Below, piece by piece: positions 44,938-54,309 of a stretch of DNA of 64,000 bases. Numbering within the stretch: position 1 is the first letter of the stretch; each line of letters starts with the position of its first letter. Origin of the DNA: Panacagrimonas perspica (lineage in GTDB: Bacteria > Pseudomonadota > Gammaproteobacteria > Nevskiales > Nevskiaceae); the NCBI RefSeq assembly GCF_004364935.1, contig NZ_SOBT01000011.1:62001-126000 (forward strand), written 5' to 3'. The notes beneath the pieces were generated by a model that saw only the letters and a program-made list of their open reading frames with translations, was not told where the DNA came from and ran no database searches. Position numbers and translations under genes: made by a program.

Positions 44938-44952
44938 TGAGAAATATTCTCA
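44938..44952 (-). promoter_or_regulatory. Possible Fur box upstream of the TonB receptor gene
   Basis: TGAGAAATATTCTCA is a 6-3-6 perfect palindrome and agrees with the Fur 7-1-7 consensus TGATAATNATTATCA at 12 of 15 positions by my count. It lies about 130 bases upstream of the receptor start. No other palindrome of this kind is seen nearby. Confidence 0.5.
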
Positions 44953-45054
44953 CCAAGAACGGGCCATTCGGCAAGCCATCTCGTTCGGAAAGACCCTCAT
45001 CAGTTGGGGAACTAGCATCCCAGGGAGCAGACACTTGCTACAGATCGCTTCTGG

Positions 45055-45086
45055 CACCAATGCGACGGTCGCTGACCAGCCCCAAG
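45055..45086 (+). repeat. Interspersed intergenic repeat copy
   Basis: CACCAATGCGACGGTCGCTG followed by ACCAGCCCCAAG. It matches the 22421, 24605 and 25691 copies in sequence and orientation. Confidence 0.5.
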
Positions 45087-45178
45087 CGATCACAAGGCTA
45101 GGACTGCTGGCCTTCCCGAAAGCGGTCGCTCGTGGCCTGCGGCGGCAGATCTGCTGCTACTAGGAGAACGAATCGCAG

Positions 45179-46159
45179 CTAATCAAAGATTGGAAACGCA
45201 CACTCCAGCCAAAGCAGGTTGTTGTCCGATCCGTTGCGAACGCTCGATTCCTGGTGGTATTGCACGACGATCGCGGCAGCCGGACTCATCCAGAAAACAA
45301 GTTTCGGACCGATCGCGAACTTGCGGGTGCGTCCGCCGCCAGGAACGCGTTCACCGTCGATCTTGTCGTCTTGGAGCCCATCGGTGAAATATCCGCTGAC
45401 CCCGAGGTCCCAGCGCTTGTCGGCGAATGGGCGGTATCCCAATCCGTAGGTGAGGCTCGCTTGGTCACCGGACTGATAGTCGGTCGTCTTGTTCTTGCCC
45501 TTGAACTCGACGGTGCCGTTCAGCGAAAAGTCCACGTTGGGGGTCGGAGTCCAGGTGCTGTTGAGCTCGTAGGCGATGGACCGGTGATTCTGAGTGGTGT
45601 TGTCGAGCGCTCCGGCTTCATAGGGTCCGAGGGGAAAGTAGAACAGCGGGCCGGCTAGGAAGCGCCACTTGCCGAACGAGCGACTGAGATGGAGCGGTTC
45701 GATGGCCAGCAGGGTGCCGCCGGTATTCTTGAAGCTGTCGTCCCCTGCGTCGACCTTGAGGGCGACCCCCTGGACAACGCCGCCAGTGCTGAGGTCGAAG
45801 CCTGCCCATTGGGTCGACCAGGTATGTACGACTCGTGGAGCGACCGCCAAGGCCTCCACGCTCAAGCCGGGAATCCGATCTCCGTCATCGTCCCGCACGC
45901 TGTTTGCATCGACGTACAGGGCGTATCCGTAGAACGACGTCTTTCCGGGCGCCGGAAGGTAGGCGGCGTAGGTGGTCTGGGCACCGTAGGGAAAATTTGA
46001 AAGACCGTTCTCCGCAGCCATCGACGGCACGGCGACAAGACTCAGGAACCACAACGCGAGTGCGGCGCGATGACGCGGAGCTGGGATCGAAATCAACACG
46101 TGGATCAACTCCCGGACAGAATCAGTGGGTGATGCGTGGTAGCGCCCGATATAGGGCAT
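45179..46159 (-). CDS. SphA-like / phenol meta-pathway-type outer-membrane protein
   Basis: 326-residue exported beta-barrel protein. ATG 46159 has an excellent AAGGAGG site eight bases upstream. The signal peptide is unusually long, with its hydrophobic core at ALALWFLSLVAVPSMA, around residues 33-48. The mature part is rich in alternating strands, with YFPLGPYEAGALDNTTQNHR, SLTYGLGYRPFADKRWDLGV and a C-terminal Phe-containing strand CAFPIFD. This resembles transporters found beside aromatic-degradation genes (PF13557 type). They probably import hydrophobic substrates, and here the nearby catabolic cluster would benefit. Confidence 0.7.
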   Translation of the reverse strand: MPYIGRYHASPTDSVRELIHVLISIPAPRHRAALALWFLSLVAVPSMAAENGLSNFPYGAQTTYAAYLPAPGKTSFYGYALYVDANSVRDDDGDRIPGLSVEALAVAPRVVHTWSTQWAGFDLSTGGVVQGVALKVDAGDDSFKNTGGTLLAIEPLHLSRSFGKWRFLAGPLFYFPLGPYEAGALDNTTQNHRSIAYELNSTWTPTPNVDFSLNGTVEFKGKNKTTDYQSGDQASLTYGLGYRPFADKRWDLGVSGYFTDGLQDDKIDGERVPGGGRTRKFAIGPKLVFWMSPAAAIVVQYHQESSVRNGSDNNLLWLECAFPIFD

Positions 46160-46561
46160 CTAACGCCCCTCCTTACTACCCATGCGGGTAATTCAGCAAT
46201 AGGCGACGTTCCCCGCCATCGGTAGCGCACGGCATGGGCACCGCGCCACGTGCGCTACGACAACGGTTAGCAGCTCGAATCGAGCGCCATCCTCGAACGG
46301 ATCGTCGGAGTCGGCAGCCAGACCGCGCACGTCGATCAGGGGGATTCTTCGCAGAATCGCACCGACAATACTTGCAACGGCAAGCTGCGCGACGAGCGAT
46401 TGTCGTCAGAATAATTCCGATCACGATCTGAAGCACGAGTCCTAATTGAGAGTTGGCGCCGGCATTGCAACGCCGTGCGTCTCCATTCGATCCTGGGCTA
46501 CCTGACACCGCACGTGTTCAAATCGACACTGAATCATTACGACAAGGCAGGGGAAAGCGGC
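46160..46561. other. Intergenic region between divergent genes
   Basis: About 400 bases with no supported gene. It contains the AAGGAGG ribosome site of the minus-strand barrel gene and the start region of the acetyltransferase gene. No repeat copy is seen. Confidence 0.4.
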
Positions 46562-47008
46562 ATGACCGTCATTCGTCGAGCCACCGTGGACGACGTCGAG
46601 GTGCTGGCTCCGTTGTTCGACTCGTATCGACAGTTCTACGGTCAGGAGCCCGACCTGCCGCGTGCGAGGGCGTTCCTGGCGGACCGCTTCACGCACAGTG
46701 AGTCCATTATCTTCATCGCCTCCAACGGCGGCGGAGAATACGTCGGTTTCGTCCAGCTCTATCCCAGCTTCTCATCGGTGCGTGCCGCACGCACCTTCAT
46801 CCTTAACGATCTGTTCGTGTGCCCATCGGGTCGTCGGGCAGGGGTCGCTGGGGAGCTGTTGCTCGAGGCCGCCCGGTTCGCTCATGCCGTGGGCGCCATC
46901 AGGCTGACCTTGTCGACAGCCCATACCAATGAGCCCGCACAGAAGCTCTATGAGTCCCTTGGCTGGAAGCTGGATCAAGACTTCCGCTCGTATGTGCTGA
47001 CGATTTGA
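46562..47008 (+). CDS. GNAT-family N-acetyltransferase
   Basis: 148-residue acetyl-CoA-dependent transferase. The family core is LNDLFVCPSGRRAGVAGELL (acetyl-CoA loop R/Q-x2-G-x-G/A variant), then LTLSTAHTNEPAQKLYESLG, the typical motif B with YESLGWK. ATG 46562 follows AGGGGAAAG; the frame upstream to 46475 is not needed. The substrate is unknown, and the gene stands alone. Confidence 0.9.
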   Translation: MTVIRRATVDDVEVLAPLFDSYRQFYGQEPDLPRARAFLADRFTHSESIIFIASNGGGEYVGFVQLYPSFSSVRAARTFILNDLFVCPSGRRAGVAGELLLEAARFAHAVGAIRLTLSTAHTNEPAQKLYESLGWKLDQDFRSYVLTI

Positions 47009-47710
47009 GACCACAGGCGGCGGAGAGTTGTCGTCCAACCAACGGTTCGAGGAGACGTAAACGCTTCGCGGGTTCGCCCCTCAACCTGTTCGTTGGCGCT
47101 CCCAGAAGCGGACATTCGTGAGCGGCTTCAATTGGCACTAAGCGTCGGTCTCCGATCCGCCCGCTGCGGTCATTCGACTTACTAATATGTGGGCCCGACA
47201 GCGGACGCTCGCATCGTTCCTACCTACCCGTGCACACAAAGCCGCGCCGCTCTTAAAAAAAGAGAGACGGCTTATGTAAATGATCTATGCCATTCAACTA
47301 CTCCACACCGCCGGTCACCTTTCGAAACAAGAACGGAAGAGATCGAGCGAGATGATTCTCGGTTTGGTGTCGGTTACGTCGGGCTCGATCTTCTTTCCGG
47401 CGCGGTAGGCGCGCTCTTGGCGCTCGGCATCGATCGCAACCTTGAGATGCGCGACGATTGAGCGTCGAGTGGTGAGCGGGGCTTGGCCTCCCGGAAGCGG
47501 ACGACAGTCCCGCAAGCTCTCCTGGCAGGCACCTATTAGCGCTTGGGAGGGGATGGGGCGACTGCACTCGCCACAGGTTGCTTCCGCGACAAGCTCACGC
47601 CGACGCCGACGAACATTTCGTCACGTGACCTGTGCCATTTCACGCCACCGACAAACGCGATCAATTCTCGTTTACACTTCAAGTGCTGCCGGGCAACCCA
47701 TGGGAGTGTC
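47009..47710. other. Intergenic region with three interspersed repeat half motifs
   Basis: About 700 bases without a gene I can support. AGAAGCGGACATTCG (47104-47118), ACAGCGGACGCTCG (about 47191-47204) and GGAAGCGGACG (about 47493-47503) are copies of the half motif found in other gaps. Open frames on both strands here lack recognisable features. Confidence 0.5.
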
Positions 47711-48223
47711 GTGTCCGTCGTCGAGCAGGAACTTCACTATCAGATCCACACGTTGTACGCGGACCACCACGGCTGGCTGCGGACGTGGCTTAAGGGTCGT
47801 CTGGGCTGTCCGGAGCAAGCGGCCGATATCGCACATGACACCTATCTGCGTGTGCTCAAGCTGGAGCAGCTTCCGTCCTCCGAGCCGCGGGGGTATCTCT
47901 CGCGGATCGCCAAGGGCCTTGCGATTGACGCTTGGCGGCGCCGGCAGATTGAGGCGGCGTATATCGAGTTGATCGCGTCGTCGGATGTCGAAGTTCCTTC
48001 CGAGGAGCAGCGTGCTTTGATTGTCGAGGCGCTGGTTGAGCTCGATCGAATCCTCGATGCGCTGCCTCCCAAGGTAAAGCGGGCCTTCCTTCTGCGAAAG
48101 CTCGAGGGGCTGCGCTACGCCGAGATTGCCGCACAGCTGGGCGTCACGTCGTCGTCCGTGGAGAAGTACGTGGCCACAGCCGTGTTGTGCTGCGCGCAGG
48201 CGCAGATCGTCCCCGAAGCCTGA
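47711..48223 (+). CDS. FecI-like ECF sigma factor
   Basis: 170-residue extracytoplasmic-function sigma factor. Region 2 holds ADIAHDTYLRVLKLEQLP and PRGYLSRIAKGLAIDAWRRR. Region 4 holds LDALPPKVKRAFLLRKLEG and YAEIAAQLGVTSSSVEKYVA, the recognition helix. GTG 47711 is chosen because the encoded start (MSVVEQELHYQIHTLYADHH) is typical of FecI proteins; the frame upstream does not match. It would direct RNA polymerase to the receptor gene at 49359 upon a signal passed by the receptor and the FecR-like protein. Confidence 0.92.
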   Translation: MSVVEQELHYQIHTLYADHHGWLRTWLKGRLGCPEQAADIAHDTYLRVLKLEQLPSSEPRGYLSRIAKGLAIDAWRRRQIEAAYIELIASSDVEVPSEEQRALIVEALVELDRILDALPPKVKRAFLLRKLEGLRYAEIAAQLGVTSSSVEKYVATAVLCCAQAQIVPEA

Positions 48224-48248
48224 CTGCGCGCAACCCGGATCACGTGCG

Positions 48249-49238
48249 ATGAGCGGGCGCGGCAGCGCGATGGTGGATCCCGACGTCCTGGCAAAAGCCA
48301 GCGTGTGGACCGCCCGTCTGTGGGCTGACGATGTCACCGAACAAGATCGTGCCGCGTGTCGAGCGTGGTGTGAAGCGCATCCAGACCATGCCCGCGCGTG
48401 GTCGATCGTGCACGACGTGGGTCAACAAATCTCCGCGCTCTCGAAGGCGGGTGCGCGGGCCACGTTGTTGGATCGGCGTGTATCCGACCCAGTCCGCCGG
48501 CGCGCCTTGAAGGCTCTCGGCGCACTGTTGACGGTGGGGCTTGGCGGGCACGCGGTGAGCCGGACCGGCCCGTGGCAGCGTCGTGTTGCCGACCATGCCA
48601 CGCGGATCGGCGAAATCCGAGCGCTGTCGTTGCCTGACGGAGGGCGCGTGGTTCTGGACTCGGCCACGGCTCTCGACATCGTCTACACCGGCGACGAGCG
48701 CCGCCTGCGCCTTCGCACCGGCAGGATTTCCGTCGTCACGGCGCCCGATCCCATGGCGCCGGCGCGAGCGTTCTGTGTGGAGACCGTACACGGAACGGCG
48801 CTGGCGCTCGGTACCGAGTTCAGCGTCCACCACCTCGACAACAGCACCGAGGTGGTGGTGCAGCACGGAAAAGTAGAACTTCGGCCTCAGCACGCCGTTT
48901 CCGCGGCGGTGCGCCTGATAGCGGGGCAACGCGCTGGGTTTACCCAGGAGCATGTCGACGACATTCGGACCGCCGCGCCGGGCGCTGAGGTCTGGACCCG
49001 GGGTCTGTTGGTGGCCAATGACCTGCGCCTGTCGGAATTCGTGACGACCGTGAGCCGCTACCGGGTGGGGGTCCTGCGATGTGACGAGCGCGTCGAAGAA
49101 CTGCGCGTGACCGGCGTATTCCCGCTGCAGGACACCGATCGTGCCCTTGCCAACCTGACGCTCGGAATCCCGGTGGACATCGCCTACCGCAGCTCGTGGT
49201 GGGTGACGGTGGTGCCACGCCCCTCTGCCGGGACCTGA
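48249..49238 (+). CDS. FecR-like anti-sigma/signal transducer
   Basis: About 329 residues. The cytosolic N-terminal DUF4880-type part has ASVWTARLWADDVTEQDRAA and CRAWCEAHPDHARAW. A hydrophobic stretch (ALGALLTVGLGGHA) lies near residue 85. The periplasmic FecR domain shows IRALSLPDGGRVVLDSATAL, GRISVVTAPD and GTEFSVHHLDNSTEVVVQHG. The C-terminal segment RYRVGVLRCDERVEELRVTG interacts with the receptor STN domain in known systems. ATG 48249 lies 25 bases after the sigma gene. A later ATG at 48270 is possible. Confidence 0.92.
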   Translation: MSGRGSAMVDPDVLAKASVWTARLWADDVTEQDRAACRAWCEAHPDHARAWSIVHDVGQQISALSKAGARATLLDRRVSDPVRRRALKALGALLTVGLGGHAVSRTGPWQRRVADHATRIGEIRALSLPDGGRVVLDSATALDIVYTGDERRLRLRTGRISVVTAPDPMAPARAFCVETVHGTALALGTEFSVHHLDNSTEVVVQHGKVELRPQHAVSAAVRLIAGQRAGFTQEHVDDIRTAAPGAEVWTRGLLVANDLRLSEFVTTVSRYRVGVLRCDERVEELRVTGVFPLQDTDRALANLTLGIPVDIAYRSSWWVTVVPRPSAGT

Positions 49239-49358
49239 TGCTGCGCGCGGTCGCCTCGCCAGCGTGAGGGTGAAATATTTTGCTCCGATGATTGAGGGTT
49301 TGTGGATTTCGTTCGGTACACCTTGTGACAACTACAGAATCACAGGGAGCTTCACCGC

Positions 49359-51806
49359 ATGAAACGCACCCCCTGGGCTGGCAGCGGCCCCCGGTCCTCG
49401 AATCGCGCCCGGCACCCCATCGGAATCCAGCGTCGCCTGATGGTGCTCACGGCTGCGGCCATCTTTAGTGGCACCGTCACGCCTGCTTGGGCTCAGGACC
49501 TAAACGGCGTAGCTGCAGCCAATGCCGCATCGAGCGCTGTGCGGTCTTTCAAAGTACCGGGGGGCGCGTTGGCGGATTCGCTCAACGCCTTCGCTGTCGC
49601 CGCGAGCGTAGAGCTGTCGGTCGACTCAGCGCTCACGCGCGGTAAGACCAGCGATGGCTTGCAGGGTGCCTTTACGATCGAGCAGGGCTTCGCCGCACTC
49701 CTGGCGCCGCACGCGCTCCAGGTCGTGCGCGGCGAAAACGGAGCCTACTCGCTGCGACCCGCACCGCCGAAGGTCGAGGGCGCCACGGTTCTGCCGGTGG
49801 TGATCGTCACGGCCAACCAGCAGGCGGAGCCGCACCAATATCGTGTGGAGTCCTCTTCGGTTGCGCTGTTCTCCGAAACCCCGCTGCTCGAGGTCCCGTT
49901 CAGCGTCGGCATTTACAACGAGACGCTTATCGAGGATCAGCGCGCTTTTACCCTCCGGGAAGTCCTGCAGAACGACCCCAGCGTTGCGATCCAGATGCCC
50001 GGCGGTTTCTACGGCACCCAGAATTTCAGCTCGCGCGGTTTTCGGGTGGACAACTTCAACGGCTACCGGCTCGACGGGTTGCCAGTGATCCACACGGTCG
50101 AGTCCTCCATCGACGACAAGTCGCGGGTGGAACTGCTCAAGGGGCCGGCTGCACTGCGCTTCGGGTTCATGGCTCCCGGTGGCGCCATCAATCTCGTGCG
50201 CAAACGGCCGACACCGGAATTCTCGACGTCCCTGCAATTCGACGCCGACACCTTCAGCAACCTGTACTCGCAGATCGACGTCAGCGACACCGTGCTGGAT
50301 GAAACGTTGGGCTACCGCCTGGTGCTCGCCGGCGACGACTTCGACAGCTTCTACGACCACGCTGGCGGCGATCGCATGACGGGCTCGCTCTACACCGAGT
50401 GGAAGCCGAGCGAGCGGGTGATGCTCTGGACCTCGGTCGGCGCCCAGGATCTCGAACGCAGCGGCTACTACGGCCCGATGATCACGGCCAACGGGCAGAT
50501 CCTCGATACCGGCGTTAAGACCAACATCATGCAGGGATGGGCGCGCAACCGGCACGAGACGCTCGATGCGGCGATCGGCAGCGACGTTGTTATCAACCAG
50601 GACTGGAAGCTGCGCGCCTCATTCAATCACCAGGACGCGGACCGCGAGTCCCGGCTGTCCTATCCCTACTCCGTCGAGGACAATGGCGACTACACCGAGG
50701 GCGCGTTGATCACCAACGGGCCGTTCAAATGGGAAACCCAGGGGGGGCACCTGCACCTCGAGGGCGGGTTCGCCACCGGCAGCCTGCGGCACGATGTGGT
50801 GGTCGGCGCCCAGTACTCCGCCTACGAATCTTCCGGCCAGCGCAGTTTTCCTGACGTGGGCCCGAACAACGCCTATGAGCTGAATCCCCTGCCCCGCCCC
50901 GATGGAGGCCCGTGGGGGACGCCGCCGGGCAAATTCGAGTACGAGGAAACCGGCTTCTTCGCGACCGATACTGTCGCCTTTAACGAGAAGATCTCCGTTC
51001 TGCTGGGAGTCCGCTACGGCGAGTACGAGAACACCTACGCCGACGACCCTGCATCCAATGACCGCGTCCACGCCTGGTCACCGGCGCTGGCCCTGATGTA
51101 CGCGCCCGTGGGAAACGTTCGCAGCTATGTGACCTACACCCGGGGAATGCAGGACGGTGGATTCGCGAAACGACTGGCGGTAAACGCCTTCGAGCCGCTC
51201 GGCGTCCAGAAATCGGAGCAATGGGAAGCCGGCGTCAAAGGCGAATGGATCGATGGTCGGGTGACCGGAGAGGCGGCCGTCTTCCAGATCGAGCAGGATC
51301 TCGCCACGTTGGATGCCGACGGCGTGGACCGCTTCGACGGTCTGCAACGGCATCGTGGACTCGAATTCGCTTTGCGTGGCCTCGTTACCGCCCAGTTGCA
51401 GGCAGGAGTCGCCGCAATGCTTCTCGACGCCGAGCAGGTTGATACCAGCGACCCCGCCCTGGATGGCAAACGCCCGCAGTACGTCCCGGCATATCAGGCC
51501 AACGTGTGGGGCGAGCTCGCGATTCCGCGGATTTCGGGTCTGTCCATGATCGCCAATGCGCGCTTCGTCGACGGGCAATATCTCGACCAGGCCGAGCAGT
51601 TCGACATCGACAATTACTGGGTTCTCGACCTCGGCGGTCGCTATCGGTTCAAAGCGAATGCCACTGAATGGACACTGAGGCTGAACGTCGAGAATGTCCT
51701 CGACAAGCGTTACTACGAATCGGGCGAGTTCTATGCGGGCGACGCCGGCTATCTGGGTTACGGCGCCCCGATATCGGCGACTTTCTCGGTCGCGCTGAGC
51801 TTCTAA
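49359..51806 (+). CDS. TonB-dependent siderophore transducer receptor with STN domain
   Basis: 815-residue outer-membrane receptor that both imports a ferric siderophore and signals its presence. CAGGGAG lies before ATG 49359. After a signal peptide ending near TPAWAQ comes the STN domain (SFKVPGGALADSLNAFAVAA to SLRPAP, residues about 65-135). The plug has SETPLLEVPFSVGIYNETLI and RVELLKGPAALRFGFMAPGG. The barrel ends TFSVALSF. The order FecI, FecR, STN receptor on one strand is the standard cell-surface signalling unit. The cognate siderophore is unknown. Confidence 0.95.
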   Translation: MKRTPWAGSGPRSSNRARHPIGIQRRLMVLTAAAIFSGTVTPAWAQDLNGVAAANAASSAVRSFKVPGGALADSLNAFAVAASVELSVDSALTRGKTSDGLQGAFTIEQGFAALLAPHALQVVRGENGAYSLRPAPPKVEGATVLPVVIVTANQQAEPHQYRVESSSVALFSETPLLEVPFSVGIYNETLIEDQRAFTLREVLQNDPSVAIQMPGGFYGTQNFSSRGFRVDNFNGYRLDGLPVIHTVESSIDDKSRVELLKGPAALRFGFMAPGGAINLVRKRPTPEFSTSLQFDADTFSNLYSQIDVSDTVLDETLGYRLVLAGDDFDSFYDHAGGDRMTGSLYTEWKPSERVMLWTSVGAQDLERSGYYGPMITANGQILDTGVKTNIMQGWARNRHETLDAAIGSDVVINQDWKLRASFNHQDADRESRLSYPYSVEDNGDYTEGALITNGPFKWETQGGHLHLEGGFATGSLRHDVVVGAQYSAYESSGQRSFPDVGPNNAYELNPLPRPDGGPWGTPPGKFEYEETGFFATDTVAFNEKISVLLGVRYGEYENTYADDPASNDRVHAWSPALALMYAPVGNVRSYVTYTRGMQDGGFAKRLAVNAFEPLGVQKSEQWEAGVKGEWIDGRVTGEAAVFQIEQDLATLDADGVDRFDGLQRHRGLEFALRGLVTAQLQAGVAAMLLDAEQVDTSDPALDGKRPQYVPAYQANVWGELAIPRISGLSMIANARFVDGQYLDQAEQFDIDNYWVLDLGGRYRFKANATEWTLRLNVENVLDKRYYESGEFYAGDAGYLGYGAPISATFSVALSF

Positions 51807-51927
51807 GTTCGTAGGTGCAGCTTCAGGACTCTGCCTGAGACCATGTGCGGTGAAGCCCGGCGGCGATGGTCGGGTTTCACTGCATTCATGGTGTTGTTTC
51901 CGGCGGTGGCTCCTCCACCACCGTCCA

Positions 51928-52152
51928 CTATCGCGAACGTTGCCGCACCTGGATCGGCAGCAGTTTCTCGAGATCGCGTAGCAGGCCGTCCGGATCGTCG
52001 AGATGGTAGAGGCCGTACACCGGTAGATGCGCAGCGACCTGATCGCAGCGCAGATCGCCCGGCCGGTAGCGCGAGAGTTCGGCGAGGAAGTTGCGTAGCG
52101 GCTCTACTACACCGGACCGTAAGCCGAACTCGCTGTGGGCGACCGCGGGCAA
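51928..52152 (-). pseudogene. C-terminal fragment of a FecR-like gene
   Basis: The minus strand encodes RNFLAELSRYRPGDLRCDQV, AAHLPVYGLYHLDDPDGLLR and DLEKLLPIQVRQRSR. This is the C-terminal receptor-contact segment of FecR proteins (RYRPG then a V-x-G-x2-LDD-x-D pattern). No upstream FecR body can be read. It is not part of the intact FecR at 48249, which is on the other strand. Confidence 0.7.
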
Positions 52153-52238
52153 ATTCGGAATCTTCGTCGACGAACAAACCGCGGGGGATCATTTACGCCC
52201 GAAGTTCAGTAGGCAGTGGGGCTGACGTATTCAGTTAG

Positions 52239-52376
52239 TGGTTCAGCGATCTGCGCGTCGGCGGGGCTTTCGGCGCTCCTTACAAGGTTCTGCTCTGCGT
52301 GACCTGCATCGTCATCGCCATCCTGTCGGTGACCGGCGTCGTCATCTGTTGGCGAAAGCGCAGGGTCCGGTCTTGA
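52239..52376 (+). pseudogene. C-terminal fragment of a PepSY-TM protein gene
   Basis: The frame reads WFSDLRVGGAFGAPYKVLLC, VTCIVIAILSVTGVVICWRK and RRVRS before TGA, with TAG just before the first Trp. It matches the last helix of PepSY-associated membrane proteins (FG-x-P, then VLSVTGVVIWW, then Arg-rich tail). Such proteins often follow TonB siderophore receptors. The rest of the gene is missing. Confidence 0.65.
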
Positions 52377-52400
52377 CCAACCACTTCTAGAAATAAGAAG

Positions 52401-52418
52401 GTAATGATATAACAATAC
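52401..52418 (+). promoter_or_regulatory. Zur-box-like site upstream of the DUF411 gene
   Basis: GTAATGATATAACAATAC agrees with the proteobacterial Zur consensus GTAATGTTATAACATTAC at all but two positions. It lies in a strikingly A/T-rich stretch 37 bases before the ATG. A site here would repress the gene when zinc is ample. Confidence 0.75.
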
Positions 52419-52454
52419 AAAAGTATCGTATCTTTCTCCGAATCGGACACGGAA

Positions 52455-52979
52455 ATGAGGAGCCGAACTGTCAGAGATCCGGCGTATGTGTCTCGCAGAG
52501 TTTTGGTCGCAATCGGCGCAGCAAGCCTTCTGTGCGGTGGTACGGCCGGATTAGCCATTCGTGCCTCGCACGAACCAGGCGCCGAGCGCATTCCTATCGT
52601 GGTCTATCGGTCAGTTACGTGTCGCTGCTGCATCGCATGGAACGAATACCTTGAGCGCAATGGTTTCGACGTTGACGGCCGGGTGACGCGAGACATCCAC
52701 CAAGTGCGCCGACTCTTTGGCGTGCCGAAACAGCTTCGTGCTTGCCACACAGCGATCGTCGATGGATACGTCATTGAGGGCCACGTGCCTGCGGCTGACA
52801 TCAAGCGCCTCATCAAGAGTCGAGAGCCCGTTCGTGGCCTAGTGGTCCCCGGGATGCCGGGGGCAAGTCCAGGGATGCGCGAGTTCAGCCCCCGCCGCGC
52901 CGATTACGACGTGCTGGCCTTTCAGCCGAATGGAGAGACATACGTCTACACACGACACGACGGTAGTGTCGAGCCTTGA
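52455..52979 (+). CDS. DUF411-family metal-binding protein
   Basis: 174-residue exported protein. The N terminus has SRRVLVAIGAASLLCGG, a hydrophobic segment after an Arg pair, possibly Tat-type. The DUF411 body has TCRCCIAWNEYLERNGFDVD (thioredoxin-like Cys motif), then LRACHTAIVDGYVIEGHVPA and VPGMPGASPGM with a Met-rich end. DUF411 proteins are often linked to copper, but here a Zur-like box lies upstream and zinc genes follow. Function is not proven. It has its own promoter region, separate from the CobW gene 130 bp downstream. Confidence 0.88.
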   Translation: MRSRTVRDPAYVSRRVLVAIGAASLLCGGTAGLAIRASHEPGAERIPIVVYRSVTCRCCIAWNEYLERNGFDVDGRVTRDIHQVRRLFGVPKQLRACHTAIVDGYVIEGHVPAADIKRLIKSREPVRGLVVPGMPGASPGMREFSPRRADYDVLAFQPNGETYVYTRHDGSVEP

Positions 52980-53056
52980 AGGTGCGGGTGGTTTGAGAAA
53001 AAGGCAATCGAAAGGTGTGAATGCTCGATGAGGAAGCACTTTACATGTCAATATCA

Positions 53057-53074
53057 TTAACGTTATAACATCAC
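53057..53074 (+). promoter_or_regulatory. Zur-box-like site upstream of the CobW GTPase operon
   Basis: TTAACGTTATAACATCAC matches GTAATGTTATAACATTAC at 15 of 18 positions. It lies 36 bases before ATG 53110, the same distance as the first site from its gene. It likely controls the whole downstream operon. Confidence 0.78.
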
Positions 53075-53109
53075 ATAACAATCCTTGAACCTCTATGGCG
53101 CAACACTAA

Positions 53110-54309
53110 ATGCCATTGCTACCAGTAACTGTGCTTTCCGGATTCCTTGGTTCAGGGAAGACCACGCTGCTGAACCACGTTCTCGCCAATCGGGAGGGAC
53201 GGCGCGTTGCCGTCATCGTCAACGATATGAGCGAGGTCAACGTCGACGCAGCGATCGTCGATGGTCAGGCAAATTTGTCTCGCACCGAAGAGAAGCTAGT
53301 CGAGTTCAGCAACGGTTGTATCTGCTGCACCCTACGCGATGATCTGCTCCAGGAGGTCACGCGACTGGCGCGCGAAGGACGCTTCGATCACCTGCTGATC
53401 GAGTCCACTGGCATCTCCGAGCCAATGCCGGTCGCTGCGACGTTCGCTGTGCGTGACGCAGAAGGTTTTTCCCTGGCCGACCTCACCCGCATCAATTCCA
53501 TGGTGACGGTGGTTGATGCCGCCAACCTCTTGGGCGACTACTCGTCGACCGATTATTTGCGCGATCGGGGCCAATCGCTTGGTGATGGCGATGAACGCAA
53601 CGTCGTCGATCTCCTTGTGGACCAGATCGAGTTTGCCGACACCATAGTCGTCAACAAGATCTCTGAGGTAGACAACGCCAAGCGCCAGGATGTGCTCGCG
53701 GTGGTCAAAGCTCTGAACCCCGGAGCGCATGTAGTCCTGTCGGATTTCGGGCGTGTTTCCGCGGTGGAACTGCTGGAAGGATTTCGCTTCGATCCGGGCC
53801 AAGCCGAGCGTAATCCAGGGTGGGCCAAGGAGCTGCGAGGCGAGCACACGCCGGAGTCCGAACAGTACGGCATCACCAGCTTCGTCTACCGCGAGCGTCG
53901 GCCGTTTCATCCTCAGCGCTTACACGAGCTTGTTCAATCGAGCTGGCCCGGTGTGATTCGCTCGAAGGGCTGGTTCTGGATCGCCAGCCGCCCGGACCTC
54001 GTGTGCCAGCTGTCGCAAGCCGGAAGCACCTTGTCGCTGGGCGCTGTGGGCCTGTGGTGGGCCAGTCCGCGCGCGAAGAAGGCGCCACCGGAAATGATGC
54101 AGCGCCTGCGCCCGGTCTGGGACACCACCTACGGCGATCGCCGTCAGGAGCTCGTCTTCATTGGAATCGAACTGGACGAGGCCGCCCTGCGCGCGCGTCT
54201 GGATGAGTGCCTGCTTTGCCCCTTGGAGATCGCGCGGGGCGTCGAGACGTGGCGTGACCTGCCGGATCCATTTCCGGCGTGGGCGTCGACTGGAGGTGTT
54301 GCGGTATGA
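53110..54309 (+). CDS. CobW/COG0523 zinc metallochaperone GTPase, copy 1 (ZigA/ZagA type)
   Basis: 399-residue P-loop GTPase. The Walker A is [13 protein letters not shown], the metal motif C-x-C-C is [12 protein letters not shown], switch II is [11 protein letters not shown], and the base-recognition motif is VVNKISE. The C-terminal COG0523 domain has [10 protein letters not shown] and [14 protein letters not shown]. Zur-controlled members load zinc into priority enzymes under starvation. It overlaps the methyltransferase gene as ATGA. Copy 2 lies at 59045. Confidence 0.95.
   Translation: MPLLPVTVLSGFLGSGKTTLLNHVLANREGRRVAVIVNDMSEVNVDAAIVDGQANLSRTEEKLVEFSNGCICCTLRDDLLQEVTRLAREGRFDHLLIESTGISEPMPVAATFAVRDAEGFSLADLTRINSMVTVVDAANLLGDYSSTDYLRDRGQSLGDGDERNVVDLLVDQIEFADTIVVNKISEVDNAKRQDVLAVVKALNPGAHVVLSDFGRVSAVELLEGFRFDPGQAERNPGWAKELRGEHTPESEQYGITSFVYRERRPFHPQRLHELVQSSWPGVIRSKGWFWIASRPDLVCQLSQAGSTLSLGAVGLWWASPRAKKAPPEMMQRLRPVWDTTYGDRRQELVFIGIELDEAALRARLDECLLCPLEIARGVETWRDLPDPFPAWASTGGVAV

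Noticed and set aside
43469-45163. 564-residue open frame antisense to the TonB receptor
   Set aside because: Shadow of a GC-rich gene; its end runs into repeat-containing intergenic sequence.
47189-47461. 90-residue plus-strand frame before the FecI gene
   Set aside because: Contains an interspersed repeat copy at its start and shows no family features.
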